DNA of 64,000 nt, taken from positions 434,001 through 498,000 of the forward strand of contig JACGCM010000146.1 in the NCBI GenBank assembly GCA_014058105.1. The letters are read 5' to 3'. The notes under the pieces are model-generated. The model had not been told where the DNA came from and searched no databases. It worked only from the letters and a program-made list of their open reading frames with translations. This DNA is from Kingdonia uniflora. Its lineage: Eukaryota; Streptophyta; Magnoliopsida; Ranunculales; Circaeasteraceae. The position numbers were made by a program, and so were the translations under genes. Numbering within the stretch: the stretch's first letter is position 1; every line of letters begins with the position of its first letter. Below, in pieces: positions 23,925 to 35,653 of this stretch.

Positions 23925-25115
23925 AGAGTATTGCTAATGATTGGTATGAATGCGATTTTTGGTGGTGGAGTTCTTTACAAATGAATGATGGTTCCTTCTG
24001 GAGATTGTGGAATTATCCGAGGATTTTGTGTGATCTTGGTGATTGAATTGGTTTCTGGCAGCTATATGGAGTTGGTGGTATCTCCTAAGGATTGATATGT
24101 ATGCACTTTAAGTTTTCTTTATGATCTGACCATATTCTTCCCTTGTAATGCTTTACTTATTGTTATAGAAAAAATTTATTTACTTTTTTGAATTTGTTAA
24201 TTTGAGGAGTATATTGTGAGTACTGACATTGGATTATGGCATGTTCATGGTATTAGATTTTGATTCAAAGAGGCATCTTGACACTACTTCTGACTGTTAA
24301 TTTGAACTATATTTCATGTGCGTTGCATGCTTACTTCTTTAAATTTCTTAGTTGATTCTAATCGTGGTTATCAAATTTTTTGTGATATTCTTGTCATCTT
24401 TTTTGTTATCAAACTGGTAATTCCTCAACTGCACTTGATTGGGTATGCAATTTTTGTTTTGCAATTGTTGAAGCGTTTGAAGGAGTGGTTTGATTCATGA
24501 GGCAATAAAGGTAGGGGGAGAACATCTCCTAAATGGGAGAGTTATGCAAGTAAGTGACCGCCTCCTACAATTTGGCTTTTATGTACTTATGACACGATCA
24601 CTTGTTGTAGTTCTTGGTTGAGACAAGGTTTGAAGGTTTTGGGTTACTCATTCCCTTTGCTTTTTGTTACAAAAAGGGGGAGAATGGTTTCCGAGTTTGG
24701 GTCAATATTTTTGCTAGGTTTGTTGAGTTGTAAAACCCTTCCCAGTTATGTTATAAATCAGGTTGGGTCTTTCTCATTTTTATGTAATTTTTTTCAAGAG
24801 TCTTTGTCAGTGAATAACAAAGTGGAAAATTGAGATTCTACTATTTATTCTCTGGGTTTTCATTTGTTGACAAAAACTTAGATTTGATGATTGACCCAAA
24901 TAGCGTCGACGAAGCGCAGTGTTGAAGTCGTCCTTAAGAGGCGAAATGCATTTTGATGATCTTCACACATAAATAATCCACGTAGAAAGGTGCAGATAAG
25001 TTTTATTTTATTCATAGAGAAAAAAAAATTCCTAGTAAATTTTTTTCGGGTTTAATCTTTTATTTTATTTTAAACCTCTTTTGAGATTCGAACCTTTTTG
25101 ATGATGTCAAAAAAT
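23925..25115 (+). other. Possible 3' untranslated part of the Copia element
   Basis: Two purine tracts (AGGTAGGGGGAGAA near 24510 and AAAAAGGGGGAGAA near 24673) look like Copia polypurine tracts. GATGATGTCAAAAAATT near 25100 also resembles sequence seen near Copia 3' LTRs. No coding domain is recognised. It may belong to the same Copia insertion as 8149-10453, split by the two gypsy elements. Confidence 0.4.
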
Positions 25116-25744
25116 TGGGAATTTATTAAAAACAAAAATTATAGATCATGACCTCTCTTATTTTTCTAGGGTTTTTGCTTAATAAATAAGATTCTAAAAA
25201 CATAAGATCAATCCATTAAATATTGATAAACCTAATTTTTATTATTCATCAAGAGCTTATTGGATTGCCTTTGAGAGAGAGATTATAAAACTTATTCTAA
25301 GTTTACAATCAAGCTTGGTGATTTCCCAAATCATTAAATTAAATAAAACTTCAATTTTATTACTTTTTGCTCGGTGATTTTGAGTATGCGTCGGTGGATT
25401 CCGAGGCTGTGCTGGTGGACTCCAGTTATTGGTCTAAGATGCAACATAATTGAAGAAGTTGGAGAAGACGTAGATTGCTGCGGATAAAGCTTGTGAAAAC
25501 GAACAAGTTAGCGGATTACGTTGTGCGTCAGGTCTTTTATAACATTTGGTTTTGATTATAGTGAATTAGCCACTGGAGGTTTTCACCCATTCGTGGGTTT
25601 CCTTCAGTATATAATTTGTGTGTCATTTATGTTTTTGCACTTTTACATTGCACTTGCTTGTATTAAAATATGTTTGAGAATGTATATTAAATTGATTACC
25701 TATTAAACCCCTATAGGTTAACTTGCCATATAGTTTAGAATTAC
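25116..25744 (+). repeat. Copia LTR, second copy (about 629 bp)
   Basis: From 25147 on it follows the partial LTR 8149-8748 base for base with scattered changes and ends GAATTAC. The left boundary (TGGGAATTTATT at 25116) is a guess, because the partner lacks that part. No primer site follows, so this is a 3' or solo LTR. Confidence 0.65.
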
Positions 25745-26290
25745 CCAAAGGGTCTACTTGCATGATATGCCTTGAGAAATCAAGATTGATAAAGATACGT
25801 AACCTCACCATGCAAAATGATGAAATCATCATGATTTATGACTCATATGGTACATTTTCTATGAATATTTTGGCTTCTATTGGTTCTCCACCATTGATCT
25901 TCATATTATTTAGTTGATTCCATAATGACCGAGGTACTTCATCACTCATCGATGATATCATTGTGGATTACCAATCATTTAAAAATTGTAATCTTTCTAG
26001 GATGATTTTCATATCCTATAGAGCTAGTAGCTGCAGAAAACTTGTATATATGTGTTAGATTTTGCATACCCGCGTTCTACTGTTGGAGCTTAATTCAACT
26101 CCTATGTAACCTTGTTCGAACGGGAATTGGAAAAACTCCAAAAAGTTACTCTGAGATCCTCTTGAGCCACACCAAACACCAAGATCCTCAGAAGATAGGA
26201 ACAACCCGAAGCAACAAACACAACCCTATTAGAGACCAACCACGGCTCCTAAAATCATAACTCCACCTCCTCTGCCCAACAACAGCAGAA
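25745..26290. other. No gene recognised
   Basis: Short frames only. Neither LTR ends nor domain motifs were found between the Copia LTR and the next 3' retroelement end. Confidence 0.4.
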
Positions 26291-26582
26291 ACCATAGAAC
26301 TGGTGGAACACCAAACTCCAAATCACCATAATCATCATATATAACCAAAAAAAATCCAGTTCATTACAGCACACTTTACAAATTCCCAACGCCAAATGGA
26401 TTCCCCATGCAACAACATTTGACTACAGTCATTGGTTCTAGGAAACCCAATAGACACTAACATAGATTCATGAATTGACATTGGAAATGAACCTCTGACA
26501 TAACTATAGTATTTAATGACACTTCTCAACCAACACCACTCGCCTATAATCATTCTTGGACTATTAGCTGAGAGGGGGCGAT
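26291..26582 (+). mobile_element. 3' internal end of a third antisense-ORF element
   Basis: It matches the bases before LTR 2 and LTR 1: TTCCCAACGCCAAATGGATT here and TCCCAACGCCAAATAGCTTT at about 3335, and a CATTGGTTCT block at both 7253 and 26440. It ends with the inverted repeat (CTCAACCAACACCACT ... TTAGCTGAG) and the purine tract GAGAGGGGGCGA. The rest of the element is missing. Confidence 0.6.
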
Positions 26583-27317
26583 TGTAGTGGCTTATTTAAT
26601 ATCGCAAGCTCATGCTTCATCTTTGAACTACAGATGAACTTTTGACCTTAACAACAGAGCACGTGACACAATCACAAACATGTACAGAACGATTTTCTCA
26701 ACCAATACCACTCATCCCCAGCAACACTCATGTTATTGGTTGAGAGCCGTCTTGTAATAGCTTATTTCATATCTCAGACTCAAACCTCACCCTCGATCTC
26801 ATCAGCATACAGGAAACACTACTAAAGACGTAACCAAAATTTTCCCAGTTTGAGACATCACTTTTGATCTCTTTACCTGCAGTTCGACCTGCGCGAAGCA
26901 CATAGTCAGCAATAGAGCCGTTGTACAGCAGCAAAGGTCAGAACGTTACACAACCTGGTCAAAGAATATCTCACACTCACTTTGTAACGTTCATCATTAA
27001 GGAACTTTATGTTCATCAAACGGTCATATTAGAGAACCTATAAGAAGACCTGGAGAACTGTATATGAGGGACAAAATGATCACCATAGAAAAGTTCCTAC
27101 TTTATCATTCTATATTCTCAAATTGTTTATTGTAGTACACTAGCAATCTCAATAAGATCAACACTTTCTCGAAATACTCAGGAGAGGTCATAGTTTTTAA
27201 CCTATTCAAAGGTTTTCCATGCTAAACAGTTTTGTTGTTTATTATATGTTATTCTTAAACGCTCTAAATACATTTGGTGTAAAAGCTAAGTCCGTATCCC
27301 AGAATTAGTCTATTAAA
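26583..27317 (+). repeat. 3' LTR 3 of the antisense-ORF family (735 bp)
   Basis: It starts TGTAGTGGCTTATT and ends AGTCTATTAAA (canonical CA mutated to AA). It matches LTR 2 along its length and contains a TATA-like CCTATAAGAAG at 27037-27047. The perfect inverted repeat CTCAACCAATA / TATTGGTTGAG (about 26699-26747) inside it is followed by TGTAATAGCTTATTTC, echoing the LTR start. Confidence 0.7.
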
Positions 27318-27461
27318 TAAACCACATTTTCCTCTATAATTCATCATATATTAATGTAACAACACAATTAAAATGGTGGTTTAAGGCAAAAATAAAATTA
27401 AAACGTGCAAATCACATACCAAAATACTAAATATATAGGGGACATGGTTCAACATACCCAC

Positions 27462-27555
27462 ATAGAGAGAAAGAGAGAGAGAGAGATGAAGAAACAACCA
27501 TTGTAAAGAGAGATAGAGATAGAGATAGAGGGGGGGATGAGGGGAAGAGAGAAAG

Positions 27556-27596
<41 letters not shown>

Positions 27597-27945
27597 TGTA
27601 TGAGGGTAGGAGAGGGGATAGAGAGAGGGGGGGGTAAAGAGATAAGGGAGAGATAGAGGCGAGGGAAAAAGAGAGAGAAAGAATTGTATGAGGGTGGGAG
27701 AGGGGAGAGAGAGAAAGAGTTGTATGAGGGTGGAAGAGAGAGGAGATAGGGAGAGGTAGAGAGATAAGGGAGAGATGGAGGGGATGGAGAGAGAGAAAAA
27801 AGAGAGAGAGAGAGAGAGATAGTTGTATGAGGATATGAGAGTGAAGGGATAAAGAGAAAGAGGTAGGAGAGAGGGGGGAAAGGTGGGAGAGAGAGAGGTG
27901 AGATGGAGAGAGAAAAAGAGAAAGAGAAAGAGAAGGGGGGGACGT
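27462..27945. repeat. GA-rich low-complexity tract and minisatellite
   Basis: Almost pure purine on the plus strand for about 480 bp. It has GA dinucleotide runs (27557-27592) and a longer motif around TTGTATGAGGGTGGGAGAGG repeated about four times (near 27595, 27685, 27719 and 27823). No coding function. Such tracts may form triplex DNA or serve as GAGA-factor-type sites, but nothing here proves it. Confidence 0.85.
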
Positions 27946-28338
27946 TGGGGTGGGTTTTGATTTGGCTTATTTAGGGTTAAGATGGGTTTTTATTTGGAAA
28001 ATTTGAGTTTTTTTCGGTTGAAAACCCCAAAATACCTCCAGTTAAACCGGTCTCGGGGTTGGGGAAGCGACCAAACCACGGTATAGCGGGGAAACGAGCA
28101 GTCAAAGCCAAGTCAAAGGGAAACTGAAAGTTTTTTTGGTTAGAAGTCAACCCAAAAAACTTTACATGGGGGGTGTGAAGTTTTGAGGTTAGAAGTAGGC
28201 CAAACTTCCAATTTTTATTTTTTATGGAGAGATTGCCAACTATTATAATAAAAAATAAAATAAAAACAAGTCAAGGGTGAGAAGTTTCCAAAAAATCACA
28301 CCTCTTCTCACCATTAACCAAAAACAATGGTTATTTAG

Positions 28339-28425
28339 CTTTTAGACCCGAAATAATGACCACGATTTGGGTTAACCCCCTATAATTGCCATTTTTAGCT
28401 TTGGAACCCTAAAACACCCCGGAAG
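28339..28425 (+). repeat. Left terminal inverted repeat of the MULE
   Basis: It begins GCTTTTAGACCCGAAATAAT and pairs with the reverse complement of 36398-36484, which begins GGCCTTTAGATCCGAAATAA. Confidence 0.75.
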
Positions 28426-28632
28426 TCACTCTCCGAGATAAAATAATATGAAGTACCATAAATACCCCTAGTTCTGCCACGCATGATTTAATCTTAATGC
28501 CACGATATAATTATGAGTCTCACGTATGATTATATCGTAATGACACGCTGTAAAACCAGATCCACGTATGATTTTTCATCAAACAGATCCAACGGCTATG
28601 ACAAATCTGACCGTTACAGCCCCATTTACGGT

Positions 28633-28639
28633 TATAAAA
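28633..28639 (+). promoter_or_regulatory. TATA box of the MULE zinc-finger gene
   Basis: TATAAAA sits 95 bp upstream of the proposed ATG (28728), inside the element next to the left inverted repeat. This gives a plausible start about 30 bp downstream and a leader of about 65 nt. Confidence 0.5.
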
Positions 28640-28727
28640 CCAACCCAAATCTTTATCTTCCTCTCCTCTCTCACATTAACTACTTCATCTTCTTCTTTTG
28701 GAAGTAACTTCATCTTCAGAACTTAAA

Positions 28728-29406
28728 ATGGGTGGTGGAAAACATAAAGCTGGCACACAATCTAAGGTCAAAAGTTTGTTTCGCATCTACTCAAAATAGG
28801 GTCTAAAAGCTAATTATTTGACACAGGGGGTCTAAAAACTAAAATTGAAACATTGGTTTTCTTAAATTTTTTACTGGTTGTTTGTCAAATGTGCAATCTT
28901 GAGGTCACATTGCATCGAAATGTCCTTGGGTTTACACAAAATGCAAGAAAGCTACGTGCAATGGCATCATGAAGCTGATGATATATCTCATTGAAAATAA
29001 CTATGAAATGAAGTTCTTAAAGTGTCAACACTTAATTTGTAGATCCTTTCAATGGTTATTAGATGTTGTTAATCAAGCCAAGGGAGTAGGAGGTTCATCA
29101 AGTTCAAATGGCTATTTTGGGTATGGTCAAAGTAAACCATTGGGTGAGAGTCCTTGGGTTAAATTTCCCTGCACTGCACATGGGTGTAATTACCTTATGA
29201 AAATGTTTACTTCTAAGATACAACAGTTATTTGGGCAAAAGTTTTTGAAATGTGAAGATCCAATCTGTAACAATTTTATTTGGTTAACTGATGCAATAAG
29301 AGAGGAATCTGTAAAGAATGTGAAAATAACAGTAGAGATGTCATTAGATGAATTTGTAGTTCAATTTTCTACAAAAGTGGCAGTGGAGAAGAAAGAGAAA
29401 ATGTAA
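28728..29406 (+). CDS. MULE accessory protein with two GRF-like zinc fingers
   Basis: Exon 1 may start at ATG 28728 (MGGGKHKAGTQSK) with a donor near AAG/GTCAAA. The main exon is open from 28903 to the stop at 29406. Two related modules of about 48 residues follow each other. Each has PWV, C-x4-C-N, MK, then KFLKC-x4-C-x2-F-x-WL-D. The first is at about 28921-29070, the second at about 29151-29300, separated by a Gly/Ser linker. The KFLKC...C..F.WL pattern resembles GRF-type zinc fingers, which bind nucleic acid in other proteins. The tail is charged and ends in Lys/Glu. Position next to the left terminus suggests an element-encoded accessory protein. Splicing and expression are unproven. Confidence 0.55.
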
Positions 29407-29559
29407 TAATATAAAATGACAGTTAAACATATGAAATGCTGTATTTAAACAAGAAAGCACATAGCAAATTGTCTTACAAATAGCAGTTAAACATCACTAT
29501 TATTAAACTCAAATTGTCTTACAAAATGATCAAATTCTCCAAGGGGCCCTAGCTGGTAC

Positions 29560-32500
29560 AGCTTTGTTAGTCATTTTATTAGATGGTTCTCCTTACCCTG
29601 AAGTATCAAACTAATGTACAAACCCTCTGGATATCTGAGTGGCTCTATATCTGCCATATTCTCTTCTAGCATTAGGATCTTGCCTAGGTACTTTAAAATG
29701 CTGATCAGTTAAATAAGATGGTTGAAATGATTGTGATGGTTGAGATTGTTGTGATGATTGTGATGGCTGAGTTGAAATAGGAGTTGAAGGTTGAGGTGGT
29801 TGTGATGGTTCTTCTACTCTCCCTCTCCCTCTTACCATCCCCCTTGTTAAAGGTGTCCTAAATTCAGTATCTAATTTGTATGCCTTTGCTCCTCCTCTTC
29901 CCATGCATGGCTTTTCTGTTGTTGTGCCCAAATGTTTGATACTTACTACATCTTCTTGGTTGTCTTACCACACCATTTACCTCATTTTCCTTTCTTCTCC
30001 TTAGTATTTTAGATTTCTCTGTTGGTTTCAACAATGGTGGTGGTCTGATATCTCTTGTAGGTTATTTCATAAAAGTAAATGTATACTATAAAAATTAAGA
30101 AAAATCAATAATTTAGTAATCTAAGGGCAAAAGTAACATACTTCTCCCCACTCTAATGAGTCTGTAATTGAATTTACCGCTTGGTTGTATGTTGTTACAT
30201 AGGTTGTCACCCTATGGTAATAACTACAATATTTGTACATAGGCCATGATAAAGTTGTGAAATAGTAAAAGGCACAATAAAATTACAATTATGGCATATT
30301 AACTAAAAAAAAAGAGCACTTACCCAACCCACTGATATTTCAGTTGATCAATCACTTTCACTACATGTATACAAGGCAGTCCAGTGATCTGCCAAACATT
30401 GCAAGTGCATGTAAATTCTTCCAAGTTCAATATCCACCTTGTGCCACTATCATTAAGGGCCATCCACTGATCCTTTTCAAATCCCACTAACCTGTAGTGG
30501 TGGCTGTATGTTTTCAACAACTCAATCCTCTTCACTGCTCTAGGTATTAATCCATTCTGATCCCACTATTTTGCCTTTAATTTCCTTTCATACATGAGTG
30601 TCATTTGCATCAAATTCAGTCTTTCTACCATCTTGTTTAAAGGCTTATCTCTAATCTTAACAATCCAATTGTTAAATGATTCTGAGAAATTATTGGTTAC
30701 ATGCTCACACTTTGTAGAAGCATCAAAGTAAGGCCTATACCATGATTTAAAGGCCTCCCTTTTTAACCATGTTTTTGCATCAGGTTCTGCAACTCCCAAC
30801 TTGTCCAAAATTTCTTTCATTACATATTTTTTGTATGCCTTTGATGCATTCCAAGCCAATATCATCAAATAAGTACCTCTGTACAGTTGCTTGATGTTTT
30901 TGTACATGTGCCTAAAACAAAATCTATGATTGGAATGAGGGAACACTTATGAAACTGCCTCAACAAGACCCTTTGTCTATTAGATATGAATGTCAATTTA
31001 GATGGGTGTAAGGTGAGCTAGCCTTGCACTAAAGTTAAGAACTTTATCCATGTAGTTTGACACTCACTTCTACAAATAAACATTGTTATAGGAAAAAGAC
31101 CATTGTTTGCATCAAGAGATATGATACTCAAATATTGGCCTCCATACTTGCCTTTCAAGAAACATTTATCTAGACCAAGAATTGGCCTACAACCCTTGGT
31201 GAACCCATCTAAAGCTGCCTTAAAACTAATACACATGTTTGTAAACTTAAGATTACCATCTTCCCTACTACAAGTAGTAATACTACCAAGGTTTGATTTT
31301 TAAATCTGAACATATAGTTTCGGACATAAAACATAACCTTTATCATATGATCCCACTATCTTCTCCATCACCATGTTACTTGTATTCCATACAGTATAAT
31401 ATGAAACTCTTACTCCAAATCTTATATACACAATATCAGATATCTGCATTTTTTTTGTTGTATTTGCATCTCTGATTAGATTCTCAATCTCCTTTGCAAC
31501 CTAAATAACATTTGTATTTATGTTCAATATGTCATTCTTACCACTACACTGATGTATAAAATGCTCATTTTTAAGTGTCATTGTGTGGCCATCATTTAAC
31601 CTTGTTATGAACACCCACCAAAGACAACTTGGTCTCTCTTTACACACATATCTAATCCTCTTACTTTCATTCATCTTTTGTCTAAATGTGAGCCTCTGAG
31701 TAATTGCAAAATTTCTCATAAATGACCTACACTTATATATATTTGGCCACTCCATCCCAATTGTCAGCATAGACTCTGGTGCTTAAGGTGGCAGAAAGGG
31801 TTCCTCATCTTCATGATCTTCTTTCTCATACAAGTTTGAAGAAGCCATCACAAAATCTCTATTATTAGCAAAACCTTCATGATCTTCTATGTGATCCATT
31901 GTATGAACATCATCACCATCCTGTAATGTATGGTTACTATGATAGTCTTCTTCTGCATCCACATTGTCAAAGAATAAATCATTAGTTAAGTCTTCAAATT
32001 CATTATTCTCAAACTGCCTCATAAGCTCCTTTCTTGTCCATCTTGCAACTTCCTCATCAATATTATCTACATCCTCCTCCTTAATTTCAAATTCTTCTTC
32101 ACTGGCATAGTCTTTGGTTAAATCATTAAGCTCTTCCTCAGAAAGGTAATCAACTCTAACTTTCTTCACCTTAGGTTTTTGTGATTTGGTTTTTGCTTTT
32201 TGCTTTTCTCTTTAAGGATTTTGCATTAAAAGCCTTAGAAGTAGGCACTTTTAATGGTCTAGTTGTCTTCTCTAAACATCTAGTAGACTTTTTTTTCTCT
32301 TGATTTTTGGTTGATCATATCCTAACTGTAATGGTGATTCTTCAACAGGGATTAGCACTATTTTAGGTATTTCCTCTGTTTCTATGAAAATTCTATAATG
32401 CCCATGATTTGGGTCTTCCTGAATGTGCCTAAACATCAACTTAAATTCTAAATCATTACTAACGGCATACAAAACACTGTTTATAATAAATAATAACCCA

Positions 32501-32790
32501 ATCACACCCCCCCTCATAAAAACATTATTATCTAGACCATGCTCAGCGTCTATCCTTGTAGCCCAACAATTCCATAAAACTAATGTTTACAGGCACAGTT
32601 AAGGCAAAACAACTACCACCCTTGTATTGACTCACTCCGTATCCACTCTTAGATGGTTCATCCCACTCCATACCATACTTAATTAATAGGTGAAATATCT
32701 CATAAATTTCATCATCAGACATGGTTTCAAATGGTATATAAGAAATTTCAAATTTTATCTTACCTTGTACTTGTATAACCTTCCCTGTTG
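29560..32790 (-). pseudogene. MuDR-type MULE transposase, decayed
   Basis: Read from 32790 down. An N-terminal region has MSDDEIYEIFHLLIKYGMEW (about 32720). Acidic linkers lie at 32272-32517 and 31783-32169. The MuDR DNA-binding domain (31501-31770) shows GMEWPNIYKCRSFMRNFAI and LKNEHFIHQC. The transposase core (31018-31236) has GLDKCFLKGKYGGQ with the first catalytic Asp, and HRFCFRHMYKNIKQ lies at 30566-30946. The SWIM zinc finger CTCNVWQITGLPCIH is at about 30370-30410, and the Pro/Gln/Ser-rich tail at 29611-29931. The second catalytic Asp region reads FISNRQ (about 30985), so Asp is replaced by Asn. It is followed by a frameshift and a stop. The enzyme is dead as encoded. Confidence 0.8.
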
Positions 32791-32929
32791 CCTTGATCCA
32801 ATAATCTCTAAATTACAAATTATAATTAATTGGCAATAGAGTTGTGTTGTGTTTTATGTGCCCTAAAATACCTTGTGCATCACGTGCTCGAAACGTGTTG
32901 GGTCTAAAAGTTAACATTCTTCAAACATA

Positions 32930-32934
32930 GAGGG
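32930..32934 (+). other. Left target-site duplication of the solo LTR
   Basis: GAGGG, repeated exactly at 35464-35468 on the other side of the LTR. Five bases is the usual length for LTR retrotransposon integration. Confidence 0.85.
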
Positions 32935-35463
32935 TGTAATGACCCATATTTTAGTTATTCATTTTATTCGCTTATATTCCTTTTCCGTAATATTCCTATT
33001 CTTAATCTCATCGGCATATCATTCCTTCACGTTAAGTTCCGCATTCATATTCCACATATACTCTTTCATCCATTATTCATCCATTATGCATCCATTTATT
33101 CCTTTCGGCGTTTTAGTTTATTAGATTCCTTTTTGTAGTTTTGGCGGTTTAGAGGCTATTCGGAGGAGGAGGTGGCGTTGTGGCCATGGGAACCCCTAGA
33201 TGGGTTGGTAGTGATGTTTGTTTGTTGTGTGTGTGGTTTGGGGTGGTTCCGGTGAGGCGTTGAAGTGGCCGGTAGGTTTCCGGAGTCTCCCAAGGAAAAG
33301 ATTCCTTTTTGGGGGTTTGGACGTTTTGGTGGCCGTGAGGCGGTGGGGGTGGTGTTTTCACCTTGAGAAACCTTTGTTGGGTTTGTCGTAATGTTTGTGT
33401 GGTGGTGTTGGTGGTTTGGTTTGATTCCGGGGTATCCGGGGTTGGCCGTTAGGTTTTCGGGGTTTTTTGTCATAGCAGATTCCCTCTGTTCGAATATTTC
33501 TTAAGTTTACTTGAATTTTTTGTCCCAGGAAAAAAATATTCGAATATTTTTTTAATGAATAGTAAAAATAGTTTGTTTTTTTTTTTGCTTAACCAAGTTT
33601 TGGGTTGTTTTTAGACCTTTTCTCTCTCTCTCTCCTCTCCCAAAATCAACCCAAATCCTCTCCTAAACTCAATCCTCCCCTCTCCTCCAAACTCTTGATC
33701 TAATTCCCCCTTCGATCGCGGATTCTTCGTCGAGCTTCATCTCAACCTTCTCTCCTATCCTTGGTAAGTAATTCTCGATTCCATTCCGTTCTTTTCGCTT
33801 GATTTGGCGTGGGGTGATTTATAGGGTTTAGTTTATTGTTTGATTTCTTAGATTGATTGTTTGCTTGTTGTTGTTATTGGTTGTGGTAGCTCGCTCAGTG
33901 TTTCGTTTACCTCATCGTGATTCTGGGTTCAGAGTTCCACTTTGGTTACCACAGAATTCGTGCATTATTATCAGGCGAGTCCCCTTTATTCCAAAATTTC
34001 TTCTACTAGTTGATTAGTGTTATTTTAGAGTGATTACTCTATGTTAGAGAAGGTATGTGAATTAACTATAGTATAGCCTATATATATTCTCCTGTGTAGT
34101 TATTAAACCATTAGTTATTTATGTGACTTGGGTTTTTGTTTGTTTTGGTCGTTGAGCTTGATTAGAAACTGTTTGTGCATTATTTTGATGGTTTGTTTGT
34201 ACACTGGGTTCCAGTCTTGAGAGACTGATAAGTTTTGGATGTTATGACGGTAAAGTCATAGTTCATCTGTGTTTAGGATTATTGCCATACTCTGAGGCAG
34301 GTGGCTATCCTATGATTGTTACCAGGTTAACGGCTATTATATTTTGATCTTCGGGATCTGTCACACTTTTTAAAATCTTTTAAAACCTTTTAACTTATCA
34401 AGATTGGATACACAAAAGAACTCCGCATCGGTTAACCCTCGAAAGGTTCTAGGATGTCCTTAATCGGGTTAAAATAGTAGGTGAGTTGGCACTAGTACTA
34501 TTATATCTGTTCACCCATTCGGGAGTGTGGGATGGTATGAGACAGAGTCGGAATGGTGCGAACTTAGTCCTCGTTGAGGTTGTAATTCCTTGGAATACTA
34601 AATAGAGTTCGGACGATAGGCTCCGTGGGACGCAAACCCCAGAACACTCTAATCAAGTGAGATAATATCCTTAGCTTGGTCGAGCTAGACAAGAAATCGC
34701 GCTTGTGTATCCCTTTAGCAAATCTCTTTAAGTAAACATGTTAGCGGTTGATCAACCAATATTAATAGAATTGTAACACATTTAAATCATTGAATCATTC
34801 TGCATTAGGGGATATTTATGGGAATATCCCTGCTCATCTTTGCATGTCATATCATCATCACTTCATACATATATTTCTCTGATCTTTTCCTTATCGCTAT
34901 TCCTTTCTCTAACTCATATCTCATTTCCTCATGTCTTATAACTCTTTACCTGGATTACAATTACCTAGTTATTATTCTATATCTTCTTATATATTACTTT
35001 ATCTCATTCACATCTCTCTCTTTTGAACACTTATCTTATTAGTAGGTTATTTAGCTTTGTTGGGCTTTAGTGAGTCGTGGTTTGCTCACTCTCATAATTT
35101 TAACCATTTCAGAGGTTGAGTAGCTTGGATTGCTGCGAGGTTCAGCCAGATTGGAGCCTATTTTTGCCGCTACAGATCTTCTTTAGTTTAGACTTTCTTG
35201 TATGTGATCTCAGCATATGCCGCTGTACTTTATTCTGGACATTGTATATATTTTAGTCAGATATGTGTATATGTCTTTCGCTTCCGCTATGTCGTTATTA
35301 TTCTTTCTTTACTCTGATGATTTTTACTATTTGTGAATAGCCGAACCAGAATTTGTCTACGGCTTGGCTATTTGTGGGGTAGAATCTGTGGATTCCCCGA
35401 CCTGTACAGCTTCAGATCTAGTAATTGGTCAAGCTACCGATTACCGGATTTTGGGGCATGATA
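32935..35463 (+). repeat. Solo gypsy LTR (2529 bp) inserted in the MULE
   Basis: It starts TGTAATGACCC and ends GGGGCATGATA (CA changed to TA). It is flanked by GAGGG on both sides with no internal domain. It is related to the Tekay-like LTR 17207-19681: shared GACCC start, CTCTCTCTC leader, GGCGAGTCCC/GGCGAGTGTCC, CATCGGTTAACCCTCGA-type block, TTTACTCTGATGAT and GATTCCCCGACCT. It splits the spacer between the MULE transposase start and the acidic ORF. A solo LTR implies recombination between the two LTRs of a former complete element. Confidence 0.88.
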
Positions 35464-35468
35464 GAGGG
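35464..35468 (+). other. Right target-site duplication of the solo LTR
   Basis: GAGGG, identical to 32930-32934. Confidence 0.85.
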
Positions 35469-35653
35469 TCTAAAAACAAAATCTAAAAAATATGGTAATT
35501 TTGGCTAAGTGTCTATAGTGGTTACTTAGGGAAGAGAGGGAGAGATGCATCGATTGATGTTTGTCAGTTTGAAAACTTGTATAACCCCAAGTCCAACACT
35601 CCAACCTCTCTATCTTTCTCCATCATTTTTTTATCTCACACACACACACACAC

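Noticed and set aside
20450..23952. TATGAAT as target duplication of the minus-strand gypsy element
   Set aside because: It adjoins the left LTR, but on the right it lies about 20 bp beyond the LTR end and is 7 bp, not the expected 5.
33149..33473. Minus-strand Pro/His/Asn-rich ORFs of 70 and 105 residues
   Set aside because: They lie inside the solo LTR in GT-rich sequence; composition is low-complexity and two overlapping frames read equally well.
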